From Bacillus albus (lineage in GTDB: Bacteria; Bacillota; Bacilli; Bacillales; Bacillaceae_G), in NCBI RefSeq assembly GCF_001884185.1, contig NZ_MAOE01000002.1, positions 124,001 to 188,000 of the forward strand: 64,000 bases of DNA, read 5' to 3'. The notes below the pieces were generated by a model. It had not been told where the DNA came from, made no database searches, and saw nothing but the letters and a program-made list of their open reading frames with translations. The translations under genes and the position numbers were made by a program. Positions 45,592 to 54,083 of this stretch are shown here, in pieces (position 1 is the first letter of the stretch; each line of letters opens with the position of its first letter).

Positions 45592-47313
45592 ATGATGAAA
45601 GTAAATAAAAAACAAGTTATTAAATTATTAGAGACAATCGGCCTGTTTATGGAATTAAAGGGCGCGAATCCATTTAAAATATCTGCATTTCGTAAAGCGG
45701 CAGCAGCACTAGAAAGTGATGATCGCAGTCTTTCTGAGATTGAAGATTTCACGAAGATTCCCGGCATTGGAAAAGGAACAGCAGCAGTTATTCAAGAATA
45801 TATAGAATCGGGAACATCTGAAGTGTTACAAGAGCTTGAACAAGAAGTGCCAAGTAGCTTATTACCATTATTAAAATTGCCAGGCCTTGGTGGTAAAAAG
45901 GTAGCTAAGTTATATAAAGAACTTGGTGTTGTTGATATGGAATCGCTAAAAGCGGTTTGTGAGGAAAATAAAGTACAAGCTTTAGCAGGTTTTGGTAAGA
46001 AGACAGAAGAGAAAATATTAGAAGCAATCGATCAAGTAGGAACTCGTCCAGAGCGTTTACCAATCGCGATGGTATTGCCTATTGCCGGGGAAATAGAGGA
46101 GAAATTGTCGAATATTGCGGAAGTAATTCGTTTCTCTCGCGCTGGTAGTTTGCGCCGTGTTCGCGAGACAGTGAAAGATTTAGATTTCATTATTGCGACG
46201 ACAGAATCAGCTACAGTACGTGAGCATTTACTGCAATTTGATAATATGATCGAAGTAATCGCAAGTGGAGATACGAAAGTTTCTGTTCGTCTTCAGTATG
46301 AATATGATATTTCAATCGATTTCCGTTTAGTAAAACCAGAAGAATTTATTACAACCCTTCACCATTTCACAGGATCAAAAGACCATAACGTAAAAATGCG
46401 TCAAATCGCGAAAGATAGAGGCGAGAAAATTAGTGAGTACGGTGTAGAAAACTTAGAAACAGGTGAAGTGAAGACATTTGAAACAGAAGAGGAATTCTTT
46501 GCTCATTTCGGTCTTCCATTTATCCCGCCAGAAGTGCGTGAAGATGGAAAAGAAATTGAGTTAATTAAAGAGTATCCAAACTTAATTCAGTTCTCTGATA
46601 TACAAGGTGATTTACATATGCATACAACATGGAGTGACGGTGCCTTTTCAATTGAAGAGATGGTACAGGCGTGCCGTGCTCGTGGATATAAGTTTATGGC
46701 AATTACTGATCACTCACAATACTTGAAAGTGGCGAATGGTTTAACGAAAGAGCGTCTTCGTGAACAAGCGAAAGAAATTGAACGTATGAATGAAAAGTAT
46801 CCAGACATTACAATTTTACGCGGAATTGAAATGGACATTTTACCAGATGCCTCGCTTGATTTTGATGATGAAGTATTAGCAGAATTAGATTATGTCATTG
46901 GAGCGATTCACTCTAGCTTCTCGCAAGACCGTGAGACGATTATGAAACGTCTTCGCGCTGCGTTAGAGAATAAGCATGTCACAATGATTGCTCATCCGAC
47001 AGGACGTCTTCTTGGACGCCGTGAGGGATATGATGTAGATACGGATTTATTAATTGAACTCGCAAAAGAAACAAATACAGTTTTAGAATTAAATGCGAAT
47101 CCAAATCGTCTAGATTTAAGTGCGAAATTATTAAAACAAGCACAAGATGTTGGGGTAAAAGTAGCGATTAATACGGATGCTCATACGCTTGAAATGCTAG
47201 AAGATATGGAAACAGGTGTAGCGGCAGCACGTAAAGGTTGGATTCAAAAAGATAACGTGATTAACACGTGGGATATTGAACGTTTATTAGACTATATTAA
47301 ACGTAATAAGTAA
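45592..47313 (+). CDS. polX: DNA polymerase X with PHP exonuclease domain
   Basis: A 573-aa family X polymerase for base-excision repair. It has helix-hairpin-helix motifs ([25 protein letters not shown]), the nucleotidyltransferase palm ([18 protein letters not shown] with its Asp pair), and a C-terminal PHP domain ([26 protein letters not shown]) that gives 3'-5' exonuclease and AP-endonuclease activity. Two adjacent ATGs (45592, 45595) follow GGCGGGG. Equivalent to B. subtilis YshC/PolX. Confidence 0.94.
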   Translation: MMKVNKKQVIKLLETIGLFMELKGANPFKISAFRKAAAALESDDRSLSEIEDFTKIPGIGKGTAAVIQEYIESGTSEVLQELEQEVPSSLLPLLKLPGLGGKKVAKLYKELGVVDMESLKAVCEENKVQALAGFGKKTEEKILEAIDQVGTRPERLPIAMVLPIAGEIEEKLSNIAEVIRFSRAGSLRRVRETVKDLDFIIATTESATVREHLLQFDNMIEVIASGDTKVSVRLQYEYDISIDFRLVKPEEFITTLHHFTGSKDHNVKMRQIAKDRGEKISEYGVENLETGEVKTFETEEEFFAHFGLPFIPPEVREDGKEIELIKEYPNLIQFSDIQGDLHMHTTWSDGAFSIEEMVQACRARGYKFMAITDHSQYLKVANGLTKERLREQAKEIERMNEKYPDITILRGIEMDILPDASLDFDDEVLAELDYVIGAIHSSFSQDRETIMKRLRAALENKHVTMIAHPTGRLLGRREGYDVDTDLLIELAKETNTVLELNANPNRLDLSAKLLKQAQDVGVKVAINTDAHTLEMLEDMETGVAAARKGWIQKDNVINTWDIERLLDYIKRNK

Positions 47314-47332
47314 CACAAGGGGGACCTGCAAC

Positions 47333-49693
47333 ATGTTAGAAAGAACGTTGCGTGTATTAGAATACAATAAAGTAAAAGAACAATTACTTGAACATACAGC
47401 TTCTTCACTTGGTCGTGACAAAGTGAAGCATTTAGTGCCGAGCACTGATTTTGAAGAAATTGTAGAAATGCAAGATACAACGGATGAAGCAGCGAAAGTC
47501 ATTCGTTTAAAAGGTAGTGCACCATTAGGTGGTATTACGGATATTCGCTCAAATGTGAAGCGTGCAAAGATTGGAAGTATGTTAAGCCCAAATGAACTGC
47601 TTGATATCGCGAATACGATGTATGGTAGTCGTAATATGAAACGTTTCATTGAAGATATGGTTGATAATGGTGTCGAGCTTCCAATTTTAGAAACGCATGT
47701 CGCTCAAATTGTATCTTTATATGATTTAGAAAAGAAAATTACAAATTGCATCGGTGATGGCGGTGAAGTAGTCGATAGCGCAAGTGATAAACTGCGTGGT
47801 ATTCGTACTCAAATTCGTACTGCGGAAAGTCGCATTCGTGAGAAGTTAGAAAACATGACGCGTTCTTCAAACGCACAAAAGATGCTATCTGACTCGATTG
47901 TAACGATTCGTAACGAACGTTACGTAATCCCAGTAAAACAAGAATACCGCGGCGTATATGGCGGTATTGTTCACGATCAATCAGCTTCTGGGCAAACGCT
48001 ATTTATTGAACCGCAAGTCATTGTAGAGTTAAATAACGCGCTTCAAGAAGCACGAGTGAAAGAAAAACAAGAAATTGAACGTATCTTATTGATGTTAACA
48101 GAAGAAGTGGCAGTAGAAGCGGATATCGTTTTATCTAACGTAGAAGTAGTTGCGAATCTTGACTTCATCTTTGCGAAAGCTTTCTATGCGAAGCGTATTA
48201 AAGCGACGAAGCCAATCGTAAATAACGAGCGTTATATGGACTTAAGACAAGCGCGTCATCCGCTTATTGATCCAGAAATTATCGTGCCAAATAATATTAT
48301 GTTGGGGAAAGATTTCACGACAATTGTTATTACAGGACCGAATACAGGTGGTAAAACAGTTACGCTGAAAACAGTTGGTATTTGTGTATTAATGGCGCAA
48401 TCTGGTCTTCACATTCCAGTAATGGACGAGTCAGAGATTTGTGTATTTAAAAATATCTTTGCTGATATCGGTGATGAGCAATCGATTGAACAAAGTTTAA
48501 GTACGTTCTCCTCACATATGGTGAACATTGTTGATATTTTAGAAAAAGCTGATTTCGAAAGCTTAGTTTTATTCGATGAATTAGGTGCTGGAACAGACCC
48601 ACAAGAAGGGGCTGCACTAGCAATTTCAATTTTAGATGAAGTATGTAATCGCGGTGCTCGCGTTGTTGCTACGACGCATTACCCAGAATTAAAAGCATAC
48701 GGATATAACCGCGAACAAGTTATTAATGCGAGCGTTGAGTTCGACGTGAACACGTTAAGCCCAACGTATAAATTATTAATTGGTGTACCAGGACGTAGTA
48801 ATGCCTTCGAAATTTCAAAACGCCTTGGGCTATCTGATCGCGTGATTGATCAAGCTCGTAATCACATTAGTACAGATACAAACAAAATTGAAAATATGAT
48901 TGCGAAGTTAGAAGAAAGTCAAAAGAACGCAGAGCGTGACTGGAACGAAGCAGAAGCACTTCGCAAGCAATCTGAAAAACTTCATCGCGATTTACAACGT
49001 CAAATCATTGAATTTAACGAAGATCGTGATGAACGATTATTAAAAGCGCAAAAAGAAGGTGAAGAAAAAGTCGAAGCTGCAAAGAAAGAAGCAGAAGGCA
49101 TTATTCAAGAACTTCGTCAATTGCGTAAAGCACAGCTTGCAAACGTGAAAGATCATGAGCTAATTGAAGCGAAGAGCCGTCTAGAAGGCGCAGCGCCAGA
49201 GCTTGTGAAGAAACAAAAAGTAAACGTGAAAAACACTGCGCCGAAACAACAGTTACGTGCAGGTGATGAAGTAAAAGTATTAACATTCGGTCAAAAAGGC
49301 CAACTACTTGAAAAAGTAAGTGATACAGAGTGGAGCGTACAAATCGGTATTCTAAAGATGAAAGTAAAAGAGTCTAACATGGAATACATTAATACGCCAA
49401 AGCAAACAGAGAAAAAAGCAGTTGCAACAGTAAAGGGTAGAAACTACCACGTTTCATTAGAACTTGACCTTCGTGGTGAACGATTTGAAAATGCAATGGC
49501 GCGCGTCGAGAAATATTTAGACGATGCCCAGCTCGCAAGCTATCCTCGCGTATCAATCATTCACGGTAAAGGAACAGGAGCACTTCGCCAAGGTGTACAA
49601 GATTACTTGAAGAAGCACCGCGGTGTGAAAAACTTCCGTTACGGTGACATGGGCGAGGGAGGCCTAGGCGTAACAGTTGTCGAATTAAAATAG
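47333..49693 (+). CDS. mutS2: endonuclease MutS2
   Basis: A 786-aa MutS2: core and lever helices (1-320), ABC-type ATPase with Walker [13 protein letters not shown] near 331 and Walker [14 protein letters not shown] near 405, a long coiled coil (about 520-620), a KOW-like segment, and a C-terminal Smr nuclease domain ([12 protein letters not shown]...[13 protein letters not shown]). MutS2 acts on recombination intermediates and, in B. subtilis, rescues collided ribosomes. ATG follows AAGGGGGACC, 19 bp after polX. Confidence 0.95.
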   Translation: MLERTLRVLEYNKVKEQLLEHTASSLGRDKVKHLVPSTDFEEIVEMQDTTDEAAKVIRLKGSAPLGGITDIRSNVKRAKIGSMLSPNELLDIANTMYGSRNMKRFIEDMVDNGVELPILETHVAQIVSLYDLEKKITNCIGDGGEVVDSASDKLRGIRTQIRTAESRIREKLENMTRSSNAQKMLSDSIVTIRNERYVIPVKQEYRGVYGGIVHDQSASGQTLFIEPQVIVELNNALQEARVKEKQEIERILLMLTEEVAVEADIVLSNVEVVANLDFIFAKAFYAKRIKATKPIVNNERYMDLRQARHPLIDPEIIVPNNIMLGKDFTTIVITGPNTGGKTVTLKTVGICVLMAQSGLHIPVMDESEICVFKNIFADIGDEQSIEQSLSTFSSHMVNIVDILEKADFESLVLFDELGAGTDPQEGAALAISILDEVCNRGARVVATTHYPELKAYGYNREQVINASVEFDVNTLSPTYKLLIGVPGRSNAFEISKRLGLSDRVIDQARNHISTDTNKIENMIAKLEESQKNAERDWNEAEALRKQSEKLHRDLQRQIIEFNEDRDERLLKAQKEGEEKVEAAKKEAEGIIQELRQLRKAQLANVKDHELIEAKSRLEGAAPELVKKQKVNVKNTAPKQQLRAGDEVKVLTFGQKGQLLEKVSDTEWSVQIGILKMKVKESNMEYINTPKQTEKKAVATVKGRNYHVSLELDLRGERFENAMARVEKYLDDAQLASYPRVSIIHGKGTGALRQGVQDYLKKHRGVKNFRYGDMGEGGLGVTVVELK

Positions 49694-49723
49694 AAAACAA
49701 CGAAACAAAGGGGAAACCATTAT

Positions 49724-49816
49724 ATGTTTATGGACAAACTTGCAAAAGTATTGTTAGCTTGTTGCGGAATATTTTTGGTGATTGGGGTTATTTATTTAGT
49801 TGTTTTTGCAAAGTAA
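49724..49816 (+). CDS. 30-aa single-helix membrane peptide
   Basis: A short ORF after mutS2, ATG about 9 nt after AAAGGGGAAA. The product MFMDKLAKVLLACCGIFLVI... is one TM helix with a CC pair near its start, ending VVFAK. A terminator follows four bases after the stop, which suggests that it is the last gene of the mutS2 operon. No family recognised. Confidence 0.55.
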   Translation: MFMDKLAKVLLACCGIFLVIGVIYLVVFAK

Positions 49817-49819
49817 ACG

Positions 49820-49861
49820 AGCGTCAATCGTGGCATAATGATATTGCCATAGATTGACGCT
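49820..49861 (+). terminator. terminator after the mutS2 operon
   Basis: AGCGTCAAT (49820-49828) with ATTGACGCT (49853-49861) and an inner TGGCA/TGCCA-type pairing, then TTT. Confidence 0.8.
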
Positions 49862-49888
49862 TTTAATATATGTGAAAAGGAATAAAAC

Positions 49889-50578
49889 ATGAAAATCAAC
49901 CAATACATAAGTGAAGCAAAATCTTGCTCAAGACGTGAAACAGATCGCCTTATTAAAGCAGGACGAGCTGCAATTAACGGTGAAATTTGTACTCACGGGG
50001 CAATTGTTAATGATGGTGATGTTGTAACGATTGATGGACAAGTTATTGCAAAGGAAGAGAAAGAAAAGGTGTATATCGCTTTTCATAAACCAGTTGGTAT
50101 TACTTGCACAGCAGCCGATCATATTGAAGATAATATTATTGAGTATATTAATTACCCAGAGCGTATTTTTCCTGTTGGGCGATTAGATAAAGCGTCGGAA
50201 GGCCTTATTTTATTAACGAATGACGGCGGGATTGCAAATCAAATTTTACACGGAAATCATGAGCACGAGAAAGAATATATCGTTACGGTAGATAAGCCGT
50301 TTACAGATTGGTTTATTGATGAGATGTCCAGCGGTGTAAAGATTAAAGATGGAATGACGAAGCCATGTAAAGTGACGAGAGTGGATCAGTCTACATTTCG
50401 AATCATTTTAACGCAAGGAATGAACAGACAAATTCGTAGAATGAGCCGTGCTTTCGGGTTTACTGTAACGAAGCTAAAGCGAGTTCGTATTATGAATATA
50501 GAGCTAAATGGACTGGAATCTGGAAAGTGGCGGGATATTACAGCTGAAGAATTAGAAATATTAATAGGACAGTTATAG
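49889..50578 (+). CDS. rRNA pseudouridine synthase, RluF-like
   Basis: A 229-aa enzyme of the RsuA/RluB/E/F family: N-terminal S4 domain (KINQYISEAKSCSRRETDRLIKAGR), catalytic Asp in FPVGRLDKASEGLILLTNDG, and QGMNRQIRRMSRAFGFTVTKLKRVRIMNI. HEKEYIVTVDKP and the RIMNI-type end are closer to E. coli RluF (23S rRNA U2604) than to RsuA or RluB. The exact target here is inferred. ATG follows AAAAGGAATAAAAC. Confidence 0.85.
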   Translation: MKINQYISEAKSCSRRETDRLIKAGRAAINGEICTHGAIVNDGDVVTIDGQVIAKEEKEKVYIAFHKPVGITCTAADHIEDNIIEYINYPERIFPVGRLDKASEGLILLTNDGGIANQILHGNHEHEKEYIVTVDKPFTDWFIDEMSSGVKIKDGMTKPCKVTRVDQSTFRIILTQGMNRQIRRMSRAFGFTVTKLKRVRIMNIELNGLESGKWRDITAEELEILIGQL

Positions 50579-50600
50579 GGAGGGGAAATTTTCTCCCTAT
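50575..50600 (+). terminator. terminator after the RluF-like gene
   Basis: ATAGGGAG (50575-50582) with CTCCCTAT (50593-50600), then a T-run. It overlaps the stop codon. Confidence 0.85.
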
Positions 50601-50627
50601 ATTTTTTTGTCAGAAAAAATAAAACTA

Positions 50628-50656
50628 TTGATTTTTTTAAAAGTAGCCCATATAAT
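50628..50656 (+). promoter_or_regulatory. brnQ T-box promoter
   Basis: TTGATT (50628-50633), 17-bp spacer, TATAAT (50651-50656), 40 bp before the T-box. Same hexamers and spacing as the thrS promoter. Confidence 0.7.
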
Positions 50657-50694
50657 AAAAAACAACAAGTTTCGACAAGATATTTTATAAAAGT

Positions 50695-50952
50695 AATGAT
50701 GAGGACATGAGTTGTTTTTTACGATTCTCAGAGAGGGAAGCCTAGGCTGTGAGCTTCCTAATACGGACAGACAAACTTACCACCTCTAAACTTCAAGAGT
50801 GAACTGCATGATGCATTGTAATTCTTGGCGGATAAAACCGTTATCAATTTACACGAGCTATAAAATGAGCTTATTTTGTTATAAATTCATTTTATTAGAA
50901 TAAGGGTGGAACCACGATTTCAACACTCGTCCCTTTGTTAGGGACGGGTGTT
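50695..50952 (+). promoter_or_regulatory. T-box riboswitch with threonine specifier before brnQ
   Basis: Nearly identical to the thrS T-box over stem I (GATGAGGACATGAG, AGAGAGGGAAGCCT). The specifier is ACC at 50779-50781 in the same context (cttACCacctctaaac). T-box AAGGGTGGAACCACG at 50902-50916; terminator AACACTCGTCCC (50922-50933) with GGGACGGGTGTT (50941-50952) and T6. Confidence 0.92.
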
Positions 50953-51051
50953 TTTTGCGTTCTTTTACGGGGAAGTATGCTTGAAAGAGGATATGTGACG
51001 GATTTTAATTCAGAATATTTTGTTAATTAATTATTTAGGAGGTTAGTAGAA

Positions 51052-52377
51052 ATGAAATCATCTTTAAAGTTTTCTGAGATGTTTGCAATAAGTTTAATGT
51101 TATTTGCACTATTTTTCGGTGCAGGTAATATGATTTTCCCGCCGGCTTTAGGGCAAGGTGCTGGAACAGATGTATGGATTGCGTTGTTTGGTTTTATCGT
51201 AACAGGTGTTGGCTTGCCTTTATTAGGAGTTATCGTTATAGCTCTAAAGGGAGATATTAATGAGTTAGCCGGGCGTGTACACCCTGTATTCGCACTAGTT
51301 TTTATCACTGCAATTTATTTATGTTTAGGCGTATTCGTAAGTGTTCCACGTACAGGAACTGTTGCTTATGAAATGAGTATGGCACCGTTTTTACCAAGTG
51401 AGATAGCTAGTCAATCGTATCCACTTGTTATCTTTACATTCATTTTCTTTGCTGTAACTTTCTATTTAGCTTTAAATCCATCAAAATTAGTGGGCCGCAT
51501 TGGTAAAGTATTAACTCCAATTTTATTAGCTGTTATTGCAATTATCGTAGTGAAAGCACTTATTACACCAATTGGGGAATTTGGCGCACCGACAGAAGCA
51601 TATAGTGCTCCGCTCTTTAAAGGTTTTATTGATGGATATTTAACTTTAGATGGACTTGCAGCACTTGTTTTCGGTAATGTTGTCATTCATGCTTTAAAAG
51701 AAAAAGGTGTTACAAATAAGAACAGCATTGCAAAAGTAACAATCTTTGCAGGATTTATTGCAGCACTTGGATTACTTCTAGTTTATTTAGCGCTTGCTTA
51801 CCTTGGAGCTTCTAGTGTGTCACTTGGAATGGGAGCAAACGGAGGAATTATTTTAACAAACGTTGTAACTCATTTATTTGGTAGCTACGGAACTCTATTA
51901 CTAGGAATCGCAATTACAGCAGCATGTTTAACAACTTCTGTAGGTATTGTTGCAGCTTGTGGTGATTATTTTTCTTCCTTATTACCAAAGCTTTCTTATC
52001 AAAAAGTCGTTTTCATTTTCTGTGTATTAGCATTTATGGTAGCGAATCTTGGGTTAACTCAGTTAAATGCATTAGCATTACCGATTTTAATTGCCATTTA
52101 CCCAATTGGTATCGTGCTAATTGTATTATCACTTGTTGAAAACTATATTCGTCTTCCTTTAGTAATGTATGTAGGTGGTATTGTAGGAGCGTTCATGATC
52201 AGCTTCTTTGATGGATTGCACAATGCAAACCTTCAAATTGCGGCATTAGCACCTATTTTAAATAAGGTTCCATTATATAGTGTAGGGATTGGTTGGTTAG
52301 TTCCTGCTCTAGTAGGTATTGTAATTGGATATGTTATTTCTTTGTTTCAAAAGCAAGAAGTTGCTGTAGAAAAATAG
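51052..52377 (+). CDS. BrnQ family amino-acid transporter, probably threonine-linked
   Basis: A 441-aa, about 12-helix member of the LIVCS (BrnQ) Na+-dependent branched-chain amino-acid transporter family (FALFFGAGNMIFPPALGQ at the start; GTVAYEMSMAPF). ATG follows TTAGGAGGTTAG. It sits alone behind a T-box with an ACC (Thr) specifier, so it should be made when tRNA-Thr is uncharged. This suggests that it imports threonine, either instead of or besides Ile/Leu/Val. Family is certain; substrate is inferred from the T-box. Confidence 0.88.
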   Translation: MKSSLKFSEMFAISLMLFALFFGAGNMIFPPALGQGAGTDVWIALFGFIVTGVGLPLLGVIVIALKGDINELAGRVHPVFALVFITAIYLCLGVFVSVPRTGTVAYEMSMAPFLPSEIASQSYPLVIFTFIFFAVTFYLALNPSKLVGRIGKVLTPILLAVIAIIVVKALITPIGEFGAPTEAYSAPLFKGFIDGYLTLDGLAALVFGNVVIHALKEKGVTNKNSIAKVTIFAGFIAALGLLLVYLALAYLGASSVSLGMGANGGIILTNVVTHLFGSYGTLLLGIAITAACLTTSVGIVAACGDYFSSLLPKLSYQKVVFIFCVLAFMVANLGLTQLNALALPILIAIYPIGIVLIVLSLVENYIRLPLVMYVGGIVGAFMISFFDGLHNANLQIAALAPILNKVPLYSVGIGWLVPALVGIVIGYVISLFQKQEVAVEK

Positions 52378-52380
52378 TGA

Positions 52381-52411
52381 AAAGAGGCTTTCTATGAAAG
52401 AAAGCCTCTTT
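52381..52411 (+). terminator. terminator after brnQ
   Basis: AAAGAGGCTTTC (52381-52392) with GAAAGCCTCTTT (52400-52411), then TTTTT. Confidence 0.9.
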
Positions 52412-52620
52412 TTTTGTAGAAAAAGCCGTATATAGAGAAATTTAGATATTTAAAATTTTATACGTAATATAGTTGACAAAAAAATTATGAGTAGGCTAAG
52501 ATTGACTTAGTTGTGGAAATATTGGAAGGAAGTGAGGGAAAAGGGGTTTCTATAACTATAGTGTTGTTATGGGAAGAGGTGAAAGAAGAGGAGAAGAGAT
52601 AGTTTATTTTTTTGATTTAC
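52412..52620 (+). other. isd upstream region with an unassigned promoter-like site
   Basis: TTGACA (52473-52478) and TAAGAT (52497-52502) at 18-bp spacing lie on a small dyad, CTAAG (52496-52500) and CTTAG (52506-52510). The site is 390 bp before isdC and upstream of all three Fur boxes. No ORF with a good start follows before the first Fur box. Confidence 0.35.
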
Positions 52621-52639
52621 ATTGAGAATGATAATCAAT
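52621..52639. promoter_or_regulatory. Fur box 1 of isdC
   Basis: 19-bp ATTGAGAATGATAATCAAT, a dyad centred on the G/T-ATAATCAAT half that fits the Fur consensus (GATAATGATAATCATTATC) in most positions. Confidence 0.8.
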
Positions 52640-52715
52640 AAATACGTTTTATAATTTTTTCTCAGTTTCTATGCCTTTGTATAAGGAATAGGGTGAGATA
52701 TTATTTTTAACATTC

Positions 52716-52734
52716 AATGAGAATGATAATCAAT
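52716..52734. promoter_or_regulatory. Fur box 2 of isdC
   Basis: AATGAGAATGATAATCAAT, differing from box 1 at one position, 95 bp downstream of it. Confidence 0.8.
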
Positions 52735-52801
52735 AATACTTATGTTACATAAAAGAATGCTAATTAAATAATGGGTAGAAGAGATTATTTTTTTCTTATA
52801 A

Positions 52802-52820
52802 ATTGAGAATAATTATCATT
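52802..52820. promoter_or_regulatory. Fur box 3 of isdC
   Basis: ATTGAGAATAATTATCATT, a more symmetric variant, 43 bp before the isdC start and inside the presumed leader or promoter. Confidence 0.75.
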
Positions 52821-52863
52821 TTCAAAAAAGAAATGAAAGATAACCAAGGAGGAAACAAGAAAA

Positions 52864-53577
52864 ATGAAAAAGGTTTCTGTATTACCCGCTTTTATTATAA
52901 CGTTCGTATGTATGCTAGCTTTTCTTGTAATGCCATACGGGAATGCTTCAGCAAAACTAGCTGATGGTACTTACGATATTAATTACGTAATTCAAAAAGC
53001 GGAAAATGATTCAGCTTCAATGGCAAATGACTATTTTGAAAAGCCGGCAAAATTAATAGTGAAAAACGGTGAGATGAGAGTACAAGTTCCGATGAATCAT
53101 AGTGCTTGGATTACAGAATTTAAAGCACCAGAAAACGGGAATTTTGTTGATGCGAAAGTTGTTAGTAAAGATGAATCGGCAGATAAAAGAACAGTAGAGT
53201 TTAAAGTAGATGATCTATCCAAACCGGCAGCTGTAAAAATTCATGTTGTTGTACCAAATGCAAACTATGACCACCACTACACAATTCGTTTTGCTTTTGA
53301 TGCAAATGTAAAAGCTGTAGGTGGCGATAACGGCGTAGCTGCTACAACAAAAAATAATGATCAAGCGAAAACAGATACACAAGTAAAAGAAGAGAAAACA
53401 AAAGTAGGGAGTAAGGAAACAGCTAAAGAAGTGAACAAAGAAACAAAAAATGAAAATGGAAAAGCTGAAAAAACAGATAATCCAAAAACAGGCGATGAAG
53501 CACGTATTGGATTGTTTGCAGCGTTAATTTTTATTTCAGGTGCTTTCTTAATTCGTAAAGTGAAATTGAGTAAATAA
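52864..53577 (+). CDS. isdC: wall-anchored heme-binding NEAT protein IsdC
   Basis: A 237-aa surface protein: signal peptide (1-30, cut near NASA-K), one NEAT domain (31-150) with the heme Tyr pair in YDHHY (Tyr135, Tyr139), a charged Lys/Glu/Thr spacer, and a sorting signal NPKTG at 206-210 followed by a hydrophobic stretch and RKVKLSK. NPKTG is the motif of sortase B, encoded in this locus. In B. anthracis IsdC takes heme from the secreted hemophores and hands it inward. ATG follows CCAAGGAGGAAACA. First gene after the three Fur boxes. Confidence 0.95.
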   Translation: MKKVSVLPAFIITFVCMLAFLVMPYGNASAKLADGTYDINYVIQKAENDSASMANDYFEKPAKLIVKNGEMRVQVPMNHSAWITEFKAPENGNFVDAKVVSKDESADKRTVEFKVDDLSKPAAVKIHVVVPNANYDHHYTIRFAFDANVKAVGGDNGVAATTKNNDQAKTDTQVKEEKTKVGSKETAKEVNKETKNENGKAEKTDNPKTGDEARIGLFAALIFISGAFLIRKVKLSK

Positions 53578-53600
53578 ATCTTTTGAAGGGTGATGAATAT

Positions 53601-54059
53601 ATGTTTAAACAATTTAAAATGATTATTGCCGTATTTGCTGTTTTATTTACGTTTATTGCAACACTAGGTTTACAAGATGCAAAGGCTGCTACAAAACTAG
53701 CTGATGGAAAATATAATATTGCTTTTACTGTATGGAAAGGCGATAAAGATGAATCGTCTAGAATGAATAGTTATTTTGAAAGCCCAGCAACATTAACAGT
53801 TAAAAATGGAAAACAATATGTTTCATTTAAAGTGAAAGATAGTGCTTCTATTAAAAGTTTCCAAGTAGAAAAAGATGGTCAATTTGTAGAAACAACCGTG
53901 CTAAGTGAAAACAAAAAAGATAATACAAGAGTAGTAGAATTTGAAGTTGCTGACTTGTCAAAAAAACTAAATGGCAAGGTGAAAATTAATATTCCAATTA
54001 TTAATTATAATGCTTCATATGATATTCGCTTTGTATTTGATGGGAACAGTATTAAATAA
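53601..54059 (+). CDS. isdX1: secreted hemophore IsdX1
   Basis: A 152-aa secreted protein: signal peptide (1-29, ending AKA) and one NEAT domain. The residues shown in B. anthracis to take and hold heme from hemoglobin are all present at the same numbers: Ser53, Arg54, Met55 (ESSRMNSY) and Tyr136, Tyr140 (NYNASYD). There is no sorting signal, so it is released. I start at ATG 53601, after AAGGGTG; a TTG at 53583 precedes that site. Confidence 0.96.
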   Translation: MFKQFKMIIAVFAVLFTFIATLGLQDAKAATKLADGKYNIAFTVWKGDKDESSRMNSYFESPATLTVKNGKQYVSFKVKDSASIKSFQVEKDGQFVETTVLSENKKDNTRVVEFEVADLSKKLNGKVKINIPIINYNASYDIRFVFDGNSIK

Positions 54060-54083
54060 TTTTCAAAAGGGAGAGTCGTTCCA

